Origin: Pseudomonadota bacterium
GTDB lineage: Bacteria > Pseudomonadota > Alphaproteobacteria > Acetobacterales > Acetobacteraceae
Length of the DNA: 7,626 bases
Direction: 5' to 3'
Assembly (NCBI GenBank): GCA_021780935.1
Contig: JAJXXT010000072.1
Span: 1 to 7,626 of the forward strand
Of the stretch, positions 1 through 7,447 are shown one piece after another. The stretch's first letter is position 1. Each line of letters opens with the position of its first letter. Position numbers and translations under genes: made by a program. The notes below the pieces were generated by a model that worked only from the letters and a program-made list of their open reading frames with translations, was not told where the DNA came from and did no database searches.

Positions 1-1523
<1,523 letters not shown>

Positions 1524-1614
1524 CGATGCGCCAAACGCACGAGCGAGACCGCAACGACAAGGAAGGATGGCTGCGAGAAGACCGCTAGAAAGAGCCCGGA
1601 CTGCAAGGGCCGTC

Positions 1615-1635
1615 ATGAAAGGGAACGTTACATGA
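1615..1635 (+). other. Possible six-codon leader ORF coupled to the transporter gene
   Basis: An ATG at 1615 opens the frame M-K-G-N-V-T and stops at the TGA at 1633-1635, which overlaps the transporter ATG at 1632 as ATGA. An AAGGG at 1605-1609 lies five bases before this ATG. The arrangement could hand ribosomes to the transporter start. Such a short frame can easily occur by chance, and nothing shows that it is translated. Confidence 0.2.
1618..1624 (+). promoter_or_regulatory. Ribosome binding site for the MFS transporter
   Basis: AAAGGGA lies seven bases before the ATG at 1632. It supports that start, and there is no competing in-frame ATG just upstream. No convincing sigma70 promoter or hairpin with a T-run was seen in the 108-base gap 1524-1631, so the transporter may be read through from the ligase gene. 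Confidence 0.55.
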
Positions 1636-3059
1636 GCGACAGGAACGCCTCTCCCGGCATATTGCTGGCGCGTATCGACCGCATCCCTGTCTGGGCGCTG
1701 CCCAGCCTGTTCGCGGGGATCATCGGCATCGGCTTTCTCTTCACTTTCTACGATATCTTCGACATCAACGTCTCCTTCATCCAGACCTGCATGGTGCTGG
1801 TGAAGGGCTGCACGCCGCCTTCCTCGGCGGCCTATATCGGCCTGCCGGTGCTGCTCAATCTCGCCGGCTACGTGGTCGGAACGCTGATCTTCTCCCCGCT
1901 CGCCGACCGCGCCGGGCGGCGCGACCTGCTGCTGGTGACGATGCTGGTGACCGGCATCGGCTCGGCGCTGACGGCGCTGGTGGACAGCTACACCTGGTTC
2001 ATCGTGGCGCGCGTCATCACCGGCATCGGCATCGGCGCCGACCTCGCGATCGTCAACACCTATATCGGCGAGATGGCGCCGCGCGGCGCGCGCGCGCGCT
2101 ACACCTCGATGATCTTCGTCTTCTCCGCGCTCGGCGCGGTGCTCGGCATCTGGCTCGGGCTGTGGCTGACGACGCCGGCAACCCCGCTGCCGCTCGGCCT
2201 GCCGTTCGCGCTGGCCTCGGAACATTTCGACTACGGCTGGCGGATCATGTACCTGATCGGCGGCGCGCTGGCGCTGGTCGGGGTCATGCTGCGCTTCCAG
2301 CTGCCGGAGTCGCCGCGCTGGCTGATCAGCCGCGGCCGGCTCGCCGAGGCGGACGCGGTGATCGGGCAGATGGAGGCGCGCGCGCACGCGATCTCGCCGC
2401 TGCCGCCGGTGGCCGAGCCGGTGGCGCCGGCGCCACCGGCCGACGAGCGGATGCCGTTCGCCGCGATCTTCCACAACCCGATCTACCGGCGGCGCACGCT
2501 GATGCTGCTGGCGATGTGGTTCCTGGCCTACATCACCGTCTATTCCTTCGCCGCCGGCTTCACGACGCTGCTGGCCGCCCTGCACTATCCGCCGCCGGAG
2601 GCGGGGCTGATCACCGCGATGGGCACGTTCGGCTTCGTGCTCTGCGCGCTGGTCGCCTATGGCTGGGGCGAGCGGATGGAGCGCAAGACCTGGGTGCCGC
2701 TGGCCGCCGCGATCACGCTGGTGGGCGGCGTGCTGGTGGCCCTCGGCGGGCAGGCGTTCTGGATCGGCGTGCTCGGCTCGATCGTCGTGTTCTTCGGCTT
2801 CAATGTCTGGATCCCGATCGCCTATGCGTGGTCGGTGGAGAACTACCCGACGCGCGCGCGCACCACCGGCTTCGCGCTCGTCGATGGCATCGGCCATCTC
2901 GGCGGCGGCGTCGGGCTGATTCTGATCGCGCCGCTGATCCCGCAGATGAGCGTGCTCGGCGCGATGCTGCTGATCGTGAGCTTCCTGGTGCTGGCCGCGA
3001 TCATCGCGCAGTTCGGACTGGCGACGCGCGACCGCCTGCTCGACGACATCTCGCCTTAG
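1632..3059 (+). CDS. MFS transporter, probable aromatic acid:H+ symporter
   Basis: An inner-membrane transporter of the major facilitator superfamily, 475 residues, with 12 predicted helices (roughly 20-40, 68-90, 98-118, 121-143, 158-180, 203-221, 287-310, 324-346, 354-372, 376-398, 412-436, 438-462). The loop between helices 2 and 3 has the MFS signature PLADRAGRR (89-97). After helix 6 comes PESPRW (225-230), as in sugar-porter and metabolite:H+ symporter relatives, and ENYPTRARTTG (403-413) precedes helix 11. Helix 1 ends with an acidic pair, D41 and D44, at the spacing seen in aromatic acid:H+ symporters such as PcaK. The first outer loop holds C53 and C60. The central cytoplasmic loop is Pro/Ala-rich (255-270). 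Uptake of 4-hydroxybenzoate is inferred only from its place between the ligase and reductase genes; the exact subfamily is uncertain. The family assignment itself is firm. Confidence 0.85.
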   Translation: MSDRNASPGILLARIDRIPVWALPSLFAGIIGIGFLFTFYDIFDINVSFIQTCMVLVKGCTPPSSAAYIGLPVLLNLAGYVVGTLIFSPLADRAGRRDLLLVTMLVTGIGSALTALVDSYTWFIVARVITGIGIGADLAIVNTYIGEMAPRGARARYTSMIFVFSALGAVLGIWLGLWLTTPATPLPLGLPFALASEHFDYGWRIMYLIGGALALVGVMLRFQLPESPRWLISRGRLAEADAVIGQMEARAHAISPLPPVAEPVAPAPPADERMPFAAIFHNPIYRRRTLMLLAMWFLAYITVYSFAAGFTTLLAALHYPPPEAGLITAMGTFGFVLCALVAYGWGERMERKTWVPLAAAITLVGGVLVALGGQAFWIGVLGSIVVFFGFNVWIPIAYAWSVENYPTRARTTGFALVDGIGHLGGGVGLILIAPLIPQMSVLGAMLLIVSFLVLAAIIAQFGLATRDRLLDDISP

Positions 3060-3073
3060 CCGCGGCGACGTTG

Positions 3074-3107
3074 CGCCCCTGCCTTGATCCAGATCAAGGC
3101 AGGGGCG
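3074..3107. promoter_or_regulatory. FNR/FixK/AadR-type operator inside a perfect 34-base palindrome
   Basis: The core TTGATCCAGATCAA at 3084-3097 is a perfect match to the FNR/CRP-family consensus TTGAT-N4-ATCAA. The symmetry continues outwards: arms 3074-3089 and 3092-3107 are perfect reverse complements (16 bp each) around the central CA. In Rhodopseudomonas palustris, FNR-family regulators (AadR for oxygen, HbaR for 4-hydroxybenzoate) activate this pathway, so such a site before the reductase genes makes biological sense. It predicts induction without oxygen. The transcript could also fold into a 15-bp hairpin, but no T-run follows on either strand, so an intrinsic terminator is unlikely. 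Confidence 0.8.
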
Positions 3108-3118
3108 GCACCGGCCGC

Positions 3119-3124
3119 TAAAAC
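3119..3124 (+). promoter_or_regulatory. Candidate -10 element of the reductase operon promoter
   Basis: TAAAAC matches TATAAT at four of six positions. If it is the -10, transcription would start near 3131-3132, placing the FNR box centre (3090.5) about 40.5-41.5 bases upstream. That is the spacing of class II FNR-dependent promoters, which need no good -35. The position was chosen because of this spacing, so the two lines of evidence are not fully independent. Confidence 0.4.
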
Positions 3125-3127
3125 CGC

Positions 3128-3155
3128 ATCGTCATACCGGAATATCGTCATACCG
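3128..3155 (+). repeat. Tandem pair of 12-base direct repeats in the reductase leader
   Basis: ATCGTCATACCG occurs exactly twice, at 3128-3139 and 3144-3155, a 16-base period. The spacers GAAT and AAAG also partly agree, so the two 16-base units match at 14 positions. The pair sits between the predicted transcription start and the Shine-Dalgarno, and its base composition is clearly less GC-rich than the flanking genes. It may be an operator for a second regulator or a mark of a small duplication; the binding protein is unknown. Confidence 0.6.
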
Positions 3156-3161
3156 AAAGAC

Positions 3162-3166
3162 GGAGG
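3162..3166 (+). promoter_or_regulatory. Ribosome binding site setting the hcrC start
   Basis: GGAGG lies six bases before the ATG at 3173. It favours this start over the in-frame ATG at 3194, which would give a protein seven residues shorter and has no comparable site. Confidence 0.75.
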
Positions 3167-3172
3167 CGAGCG

Positions 3173-3649
3173 ATGCCGATGCCGCCCGGACCGATGCGTC
3201 ACTTCCAGCTCAACGGGCGGGACTGCGCGGTGCCGGCGGCGGACCACGCGCTGCTGCTCGAGACACTGCGCGAGACGCTCGGCCTCACCGGAACCAAGCA
3301 GGGCTGCGACGGCGGCGAGTGCGGCGCCTGCACCGTGCTGATCGACGGCGTGGCGCGGCTCGCCTGCCTCACCCGCACCGGCGAGTGCGAGGGGCGGACG
3401 GTCGAGACCATCGAGGGGCAAGGTGTCGCAGGGCGCCTCGGCCGGCTGCAGCGCGCCTTTCACGAGAAGCTCGGCGCGCAGTGCGGCTATTGCACACCCG
3501 GAATGATCATGGCGGCCGAGGGGCTGCTGCGCCGCAACCGAAGCCCCGACGAGGCGGCGATCCGCGCGGCACTGGCCGGCAATCTCTGCCGCTGCACCGG
3601 CTATGTGAAGATCATCGAGGCGGTGCTCGCCGCCGCGGCGGACGGCTGA
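3173..3649 (+). CDS. hcrC: 4-hydroxybenzoyl-CoA reductase gamma subunit, 2x[2Fe-2S]
   Basis: The small electron-transfer subunit of a cytoplasmic xanthine oxidase-family molybdenum enzyme, 158 residues, the usual size. The N-terminal plant-ferredoxin-type domain binds one [2Fe-2S] cluster through C45, C50, C53 and C65 (motif [11 protein letters not shown]). The C-terminal helical domain binds the second through C104, C107, C139 and C141 (CGYCTPG and NLCRCTGY). All eight ligands are present. It passes electrons between the flavin/[4Fe-4S] beta subunit and the molybdenum alpha subunit. The gene is first of three; its TGA overlaps the alpha-subunit ATG by one base (TGATG). By itself it could belong to any enzyme of this family, including xanthine or CO dehydrogenase; the assignment rests on the neighbouring alpha and beta subunits. 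In Rhodopseudomonas palustris the corresponding genes are called hba. Expression is probably driven by the FNR-type promoter just upstream. Confidence 0.93.
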   Translation: MPMPPGPMRHFQLNGRDCAVPAADHALLLETLRETLGLTGTKQGCDGGECGACTVLIDGVARLACLTRTGECEGRTVETIEGQGVAGRLGRLQRAFHEKLGAQCGYCTPGMIMAAEGLLRRNRSPDEAAIRAALAGNLCRCTGYVKIIEAVLAAAADG

Positions 3650-5973
3650 TGCGCAACGAGCGCACCGTCGTCGGCCGCCCGACGCCGCTGATCGACGGCA
3701 TCGAGAAGGTGCGCGGCGAGGCGCGCTACACCGAGGATCTGCCGGCGGCGAACGCGCTGGTCGGGCGGATCCTGCGCAGCCCCGTCGCGCATGGGCGCAT
3801 CGTCGCGGTCCATACCGGGCGGGCCCGCGCGCTGGCCGGCGTGCGCGCCGTCGTCACCGGCGAGGATTGTCCGCACGGCTATGGCGTGCTGCCGATCGCG
3901 ATGAACGAGTTTCCGCTGGCGCGCGGGCGGGTGCGCTATCGCGGCGAGCCGGTGGCGGCGGTGGCGGCGCAGGACGCGGCGACGGCCGCGGCGGCGCTCG
4001 AGCTGATCGAACTCGAGATCGAGGAACTGCCGGCCTATTTCACCGCCGAGGCGGCGCGCGCCGCGGACGCGGTGGCGCTGCACGACGACCGGCCAGGCAA
4101 CATCGAGCGCGAGGTGCACCACGAATTCGGCGACCCCGCCGCCGGCTTTGCCGCCGCCGACCTGGTGCGCGAGGGGGTCTATCGCTGTGCCGAGGTGGCG
4201 CATGGGCAGATGGAGCGCAACGCCGCCCACGCCGCCTTCGACCCCGAGCGGACGCAGCTCACGCTGTGGTCCACGACGCAGGTGCCCTACTACGTGCACA
4301 TGATGCTGGCGCGCACGCTCGGGCTCGAGGCGAGCCGCATCCGCGTCATCAAGCCGTTCGTCGGCGGCGGCTTCGGCGCGCGCGTCGAGGTGCTGAACTT
4401 CGAGCTGATCGCCGCCCTGCTGGCGCGCGCGGCGGGCGGGACGGTGCGGCTCGCGCTGTCGCGCGAGGAAAGCTTCCTCACCCATCGCGGCCGGCCGCAG
4501 ACCGAGGTCCGCCTGCGGCTCGGCATGGCGCGCGACGGGCGGCTGACCGCGTGCGCGGCCGAGGTGGTGCAGCGCGGCGGCGCCTTCGCCGGCTACGGGG
4601 TGGTGACGATCCTCTATGCCGGGGCGCTGCTGCAGGGGCTCTACGCGCTGCCGGCGCTGCGCTATGACGGCTGGCGCGTCTATGCCAACCTGCCGCCCTG
4701 CGGGGCGATGCGCGGGCACGGCACGGTCGATGTCCGTTTTGCCTTCGAATCGTTGCTGGATACGATGGCGGCCGAGCTCGGGCTCGACCCGTTCGCGGTG
4801 CGCCGCGCCAACCTGCTCGCCGCCCCGACCCAGACGATGAACGGGCTGCGGGTCGAGAGCTACGGACTCGCCGAATGCCTCGAGCGGGTGGAGCGCGCCT
4901 CGGGCTGGCGCGAGCGGCGCGGCCGGCTCGGGCCGGGGCGCGGGCTCGGCATGGCCTGCTCGCATTACGTGAGCGGTGCCGCCAAGCCGATCCACTGGAC
5001 CGGCGAGCCGCATGCGGTGGTGCATCTGCGCCTCGATTTCGACGGCGGCATCACGCTGCTCACCGGGGCGGCCGATATCGGCCAGGGCTCGAGCACGGTG
5101 CTGGCGCAGGCGGCGGCCGAGGTGCTCGGCGTGCATCTCGACCGGATCCGCGTGATCGCTGCCGACAGCGCGCTGACGCCCAAGGACAACGGCTCCTATT
5201 CCTCGCGCGTCACCTTCATGGTCGGCAACGCCAGCATCGACGCGGCGCGCCAGCTCCGCGCCAAGCTGGTGGCGGCGGCGGCGGCACGGCTCGGCGTCGC
5301 GGAGACGGAAATCGAGGCTGAAGCGGAACAGTTCCGCCATGTCAACGACGGGCGCACGCTCTCCTTCGCCGAGGCGGCGCAGGCGGCACTCGCGCGCGAG
5401 GCCGGCGCGCTCACCGTCAAGGGCAGCTTCACCTGCCCGGTCGAGTTCCAGGGCGGCGGGCATCGCGGCGGCGCGGTCGGCGCGACGATGGGCTTCAGCT
5501 ACGCCGCACAGGTCGTCGAGGTCGCGGTGGACGAGGCGACCGGCGCGGTCGCCGTCGAGCAGGTCTGGGTGGCGCAGGATTGCGGTTTCGCGATCAATCC
5601 GCTGGCGGTCGAGGGGCAGATCCAGGGCGCGGTGTGGATGGGCATGGGGCAGGCGCTGGGCGAGGAGACGCGCTACGACGAGGGCCTGGCGATGCACGCC
5701 TCCTTCCTCGACTACCGGGTGCCGACGATCATGGATTCGCCGCCGGTCGCGGTGCAGATCGTGGAGAGCATCGATCCCAACGGCCCGTTCGGCGCCAAGG
5801 AGGCGAGCGAAGGCGCGCTCGCCTCGTTCCCGCCGGCGTTCGCCGCCGCCATCGCCGATGCGATCGGCCTGCGCCTCGACGAGCTGCCGGTGACGCCGGA
5901 CCGCCTGACCGAAGCGCTTGCGCAACGAAAACGCGCCGAGCGCCTGGCGCGCAGCCGCGAGAGGGCGGCGTGA
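3649..5973 (+). CDS. hcrA: 4-hydroxybenzoyl-CoA reductase alpha subunit, molybdenum catalytic subunit
   Basis: The catalytic subunit that reductively removes the para-hydroxyl of 4-hydroxybenzoyl-CoA to give benzoyl-CoA and water. It has 774 residues, close to the Thauera aromatica HcrA recalled at about 770. The start at 3649 ([20 protein letters not shown]) is where family similarity begins and overlaps the hcrC stop; the frame is open further upstream to 3319, but that part lies inside hcrC. Molybdopterin and active-site motifs are GGGFGAR (239-245), [12 protein letters not shown] (350-361), [10 protein letters not shown] (473-482), KDNGSYSSR (512-520) and [11 protein letters not shown] (712-722), with E718 matching the active-site glutamate of the xanthine oxidase family. 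From memory of the Thauera protein, the VGNAS and GHGTVD segments are near-identical, supporting this substrate over purines or aldehydes. No strong Shine-Dalgarno precedes it, so translation probably depends on coupling to hcrC. The tail (about 755-774) is Arg-rich. Confidence 0.95.
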   Translation: MRNERTVVGRPTPLIDGIEKVRGEARYTEDLPAANALVGRILRSPVAHGRIVAVHTGRARALAGVRAVVTGEDCPHGYGVLPIAMNEFPLARGRVRYRGEPVAAVAAQDAATAAAALELIELEIEELPAYFTAEAARAADAVALHDDRPGNIEREVHHEFGDPAAGFAAADLVREGVYRCAEVAHGQMERNAAHAAFDPERTQLTLWSTTQVPYYVHMMLARTLGLEASRIRVIKPFVGGGFGARVEVLNFELIAALLARAAGGTVRLALSREESFLTHRGRPQTEVRLRLGMARDGRLTACAAEVVQRGGAFAGYGVVTILYAGALLQGLYALPALRYDGWRVYANLPPCGAMRGHGTVDVRFAFESLLDTMAAELGLDPFAVRRANLLAAPTQTMNGLRVESYGLAECLERVERASGWRERRGRLGPGRGLGMACSHYVSGAAKPIHWTGEPHAVVHLRLDFDGGITLLTGAADIGQGSSTVLAQAAAEVLGVHLDRIRVIAADSALTPKDNGSYSSRVTFMVGNASIDAARQLRAKLVAAAAARLGVAETEIEAEAEQFRHVNDGRTLSFAEAAQAALAREAGALTVKGSFTCPVEFQGGGHRGGAVGATMGFSYAAQVVEVAVDEATGAVAVEQVWVAQDCGFAINPLAVEGQIQGAVWMGMGQALGEETRYDEGLAMHASFLDYRVPTIMDSPPVAVQIVESIDPNGPFGAKEASEGALASFPPAFAAAIADAIGLRLDELPVTPDRLTEALAQRKRAERLARSRERAA

Positions 5974-6944
5974 TGGAACCGCTGGCGCCGTTCAGCGTCG
6001 TCGCGCCCACGAGCCTGGCAGCAGCACTCGCGGCGCTGGCCGAGCCCGAGGCGCGGCTGGTCGCGGGCGGCACCGACCTGATGGTCAATCTGCGCCACGG
6101 CATCGGCGCGCCGCGGACCCTGGTCGATGCGCGCGGGGTGGCGGAGCTGCGGGGCATCGCGGCGCAGGGGGGCGGGCTCGCGATCGGGGCCGCGGTCACG
6201 CTGGCGGAGCTGGCCGAGGATGCGCGCGTCGGCGGGCGCTGGCCGGCGCTCGCCGAGGCGGCACGGCTGGTGGCGGCGCCGGCGCATCGCGCGGCGGCGA
6301 CCGTCGGCGGCAATCTCTGCCTCGACACCCGCTGCACCTTCTACAACCGCAGCGCCTGGTGGCGCGCCGCCAACGGGTTCTGCCTCAAGCATCGAGGCAG
6401 CGTCTGCCATGTCGCGCCGACCGGCAATCGCTGCCACGCCGCGTTCAGCGGCGACCTCGCCGCCCCGCTGCTGGCCTATGGCGCGACGGTGGAGATCGCC
6501 GGGCCGGCGGGCGCGCGCCGCCAGCCGCTCGGCGCACTCTACCGCGAGGATGGCGCCGCGCACCTGACCCTCGCGGCCGGCGAGATCGTAACGTCAGTGC
6601 AACTTCCGCCGCAGCCGCTGCCGGCGCGCTACGCCAAGGCGCGGGCGCGCCAGGCGATCGACTTTCCGCTCGCCGGCGTGGCGGTGGCGCTCGGCATGGC
6701 GGCGGGCAAGGTGGCGGCGCTGCGCGTGGCGCTGACCGGCACCAACGCCAGCCCGTTCCTGCTCGCCGGCGTCGAGGCGCTGGCCGGCGCGGTGCCGGAC
6801 GCGGCGTGGCGCGAGCAACTGGGCAAGCTGGTGCAGAAACAGGTGACGCCGATGCGCACCACGCTGCTCGCGGCACAGTATCGGCGCCGGGCCGCCGCGG
6901 CGCTGGCGATGCGGCTGGCGGCGGGGCTTGCGGGAGAGGCATGA
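5973..6944 (+). CDS. hcrB: 4-hydroxybenzoyl-CoA reductase beta subunit, FAD and [4Fe-4S]
   Basis: The flavoprotein subunit through which reduced ferredoxin is thought to feed electrons into the enzyme; 323 residues, the usual size. FAD-binding motifs of the CO dehydrogenase flavoprotein family are AGGTDLMVNLRHG (31-43) and TVGGNLC (110-116). Between them and the C-terminal domain lies the insertion that marks 4-hydroxybenzoyl-CoA reductase: C121, C137, C145 and C154, matching with an offset of one the four [4Fe-4S] ligands known in the Thauera protein, plus the CTFYNRSAWWR segment (121-131). Ordinary xanthine and CO dehydrogenase flavoproteins lack this loop. The ATG at 5973 overlaps the hcrA stop by one base and has AGAGGG at 5960-5965 seven bases upstream. 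The frame is open well upstream to 5580, but that part is inside hcrA. The C-terminal CO-dehydrogenase flavoprotein domain spans about 215-320. Confidence 0.95.
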   Translation: MEPLAPFSVVAPTSLAAALAALAEPEARLVAGGTDLMVNLRHGIGAPRTLVDARGVAELRGIAAQGGGLAIGAAVTLAELAEDARVGGRWPALAEAARLVAAPAHRAAATVGGNLCLDTRCTFYNRSAWWRAANGFCLKHRGSVCHVAPTGNRCHAAFSGDLAAPLLAYGATVEIAGPAGARRQPLGALYREDGAAHLTLAAGEIVTSVQLPPQPLPARYAKARARQAIDFPLAGVAVALGMAAGKVAALRVALTGTNASPFLLAGVEALAGAVPDAAWREQLGKLVQKQVTPMRTTLLAAQYRRRAAAALAMRLAAGLAGEA

Positions 6945-7438
6945 CGATGGCGCAGACACACATCGCCCGCGCGCTGCACGACGAGCACATGGCCACGCTC
7001 GCGCTGCTGGCGCGGCTCGAATCGCTGCTCGGCCAGCACCCGCCGGCCGAGCCGCCCGAGGCGGCGGCGCCGGCGGTCGCAGCCCTGCTCGACGACTTCG
7101 CCGCCGCGGTCGGGCGCGAGGTCGCAACTCATTTCGCCTTCGAGGAGAGGGCGCTGTTCCCGCTTCTCGACGAACCCGAAATGACCGGGCAGCTCATCGC
7201 CGAGCACGCGGCGCTGCTGGCGGCGGCGCGCCGGCTCGCGCTGGCCGCGGGCGAGGCGCGGGCGCACGGGTTCGAGGCGGCGTCGTGGCGCACCTTCCAT
7301 GCGACGGCGGGCGGGCTGTGCAGCGCGCTCACGGCGCATATCGAGAAGGAGGAGATGGGGCTGCTGGCGGCGCTGGACGCGACGCTCGACGCCGAGACCG
7401 ATGCCAGCCTGGCGATCGACTACGCGGCGGAGCACTGA
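6941..7438 (+). CDS. Hemerythrin-like HHE domain protein
   Basis: A small soluble four-helix protein of 165 residues, expected to bind a non-haem diiron centre. Candidate ligands in family order are H16 (in HDEH, 13-16), H64 and E68 (HFAFE), H89 (in EHAALL), and H133 and E137 (HIEKE). All motifs of a single HHE domain are present. There is no signal peptide and no membrane segment. The ATG at 6941 overlaps the hcrB stop as ATGA, with GGGAGAGG at 6932-6939 directly upstream; the ATG at 6947 in the same frame has better spacing and is an alternative start two codons later. Overlap with hcrB means it is co-expressed and probably translationally coupled. HHE proteins bind oxygen or NO, or repair iron-sulfur clusters (YtfE/RIC type). 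Here protection or repair of the oxygen-sensitive reductase is a reasonable guess, with no direct evidence. Confidence 0.88.
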   Translation: MTMAQTHIARALHDEHMATLALLARLESLLGQHPPAEPPEAAAPAVAALLDDFAAAVGREVATHFAFEERALFPLLDEPEMTGQLIAEHAALLAAARRLALAAGEARAHGFEAASWRTFHATAGGLCSALTAHIEKEEMGLLAALDATLDAETDASLAIDYAAEH

Positions 7439-7441
7439 GGA
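7438..7441 (+). promoter_or_regulatory. Ribosome binding site for the terminal GNAT-like gene
   Basis: AGGA, starting on the last base of the hemerythrin stop codon, lies six bases before the ATG at 7448. It supports this start and shows that the next gene is in the same operon, with only nine bases between the genes. Confidence 0.55.
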
Positions 7442-7447
7442 AAAACC

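Noticed and set aside
1526..1588. A 20-codon ORF after the ligase stop (ATG at 1526, TAG at 1586-1588)
   Set aside because: No Shine-Dalgarno at a useful distance, hydrophilic composition with no recognisable feature, and it is the tail of a longer chance frame running through the ligase gene.
2084..2098. Alternating GC run as a possible Z-DNA or recombination site
   Set aside because: It encodes the conserved cytoplasmic loop of the transporter (PRGARAR) with ordinary GC-rich Arg/Ala codons, and similar short runs occur throughout the window.
3074..3107. Rho-independent terminator after the transporter gene
   Set aside because: The stem is long and perfect, but no T-run follows on either strand; the centre is an exact FNR-type consensus, which explains the symmetry better.
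3601..5925. A 774-codon open frame on the minus strand opposite hcrA and the end of hcrC
   Set aside because: It is rich in Arg, His, Gln and Ala with no recognisable domain, and mirrors the strong codon bias of a GC-rich gene on the plus strand. The plus-strand proteins match known families along their full length.
3173..6944. Xanthine, CO or aldehyde dehydrogenase instead of 4-hydroxybenzoyl-CoA reductase
   Set aside because: The four-cysteine insertion in the beta subunit, the alpha-subunit motifs and the adjacent aryl-CoA ligase all point to the reductase; ordinary dehydrogenase flavoproteins lack the [4Fe-4S] loop.
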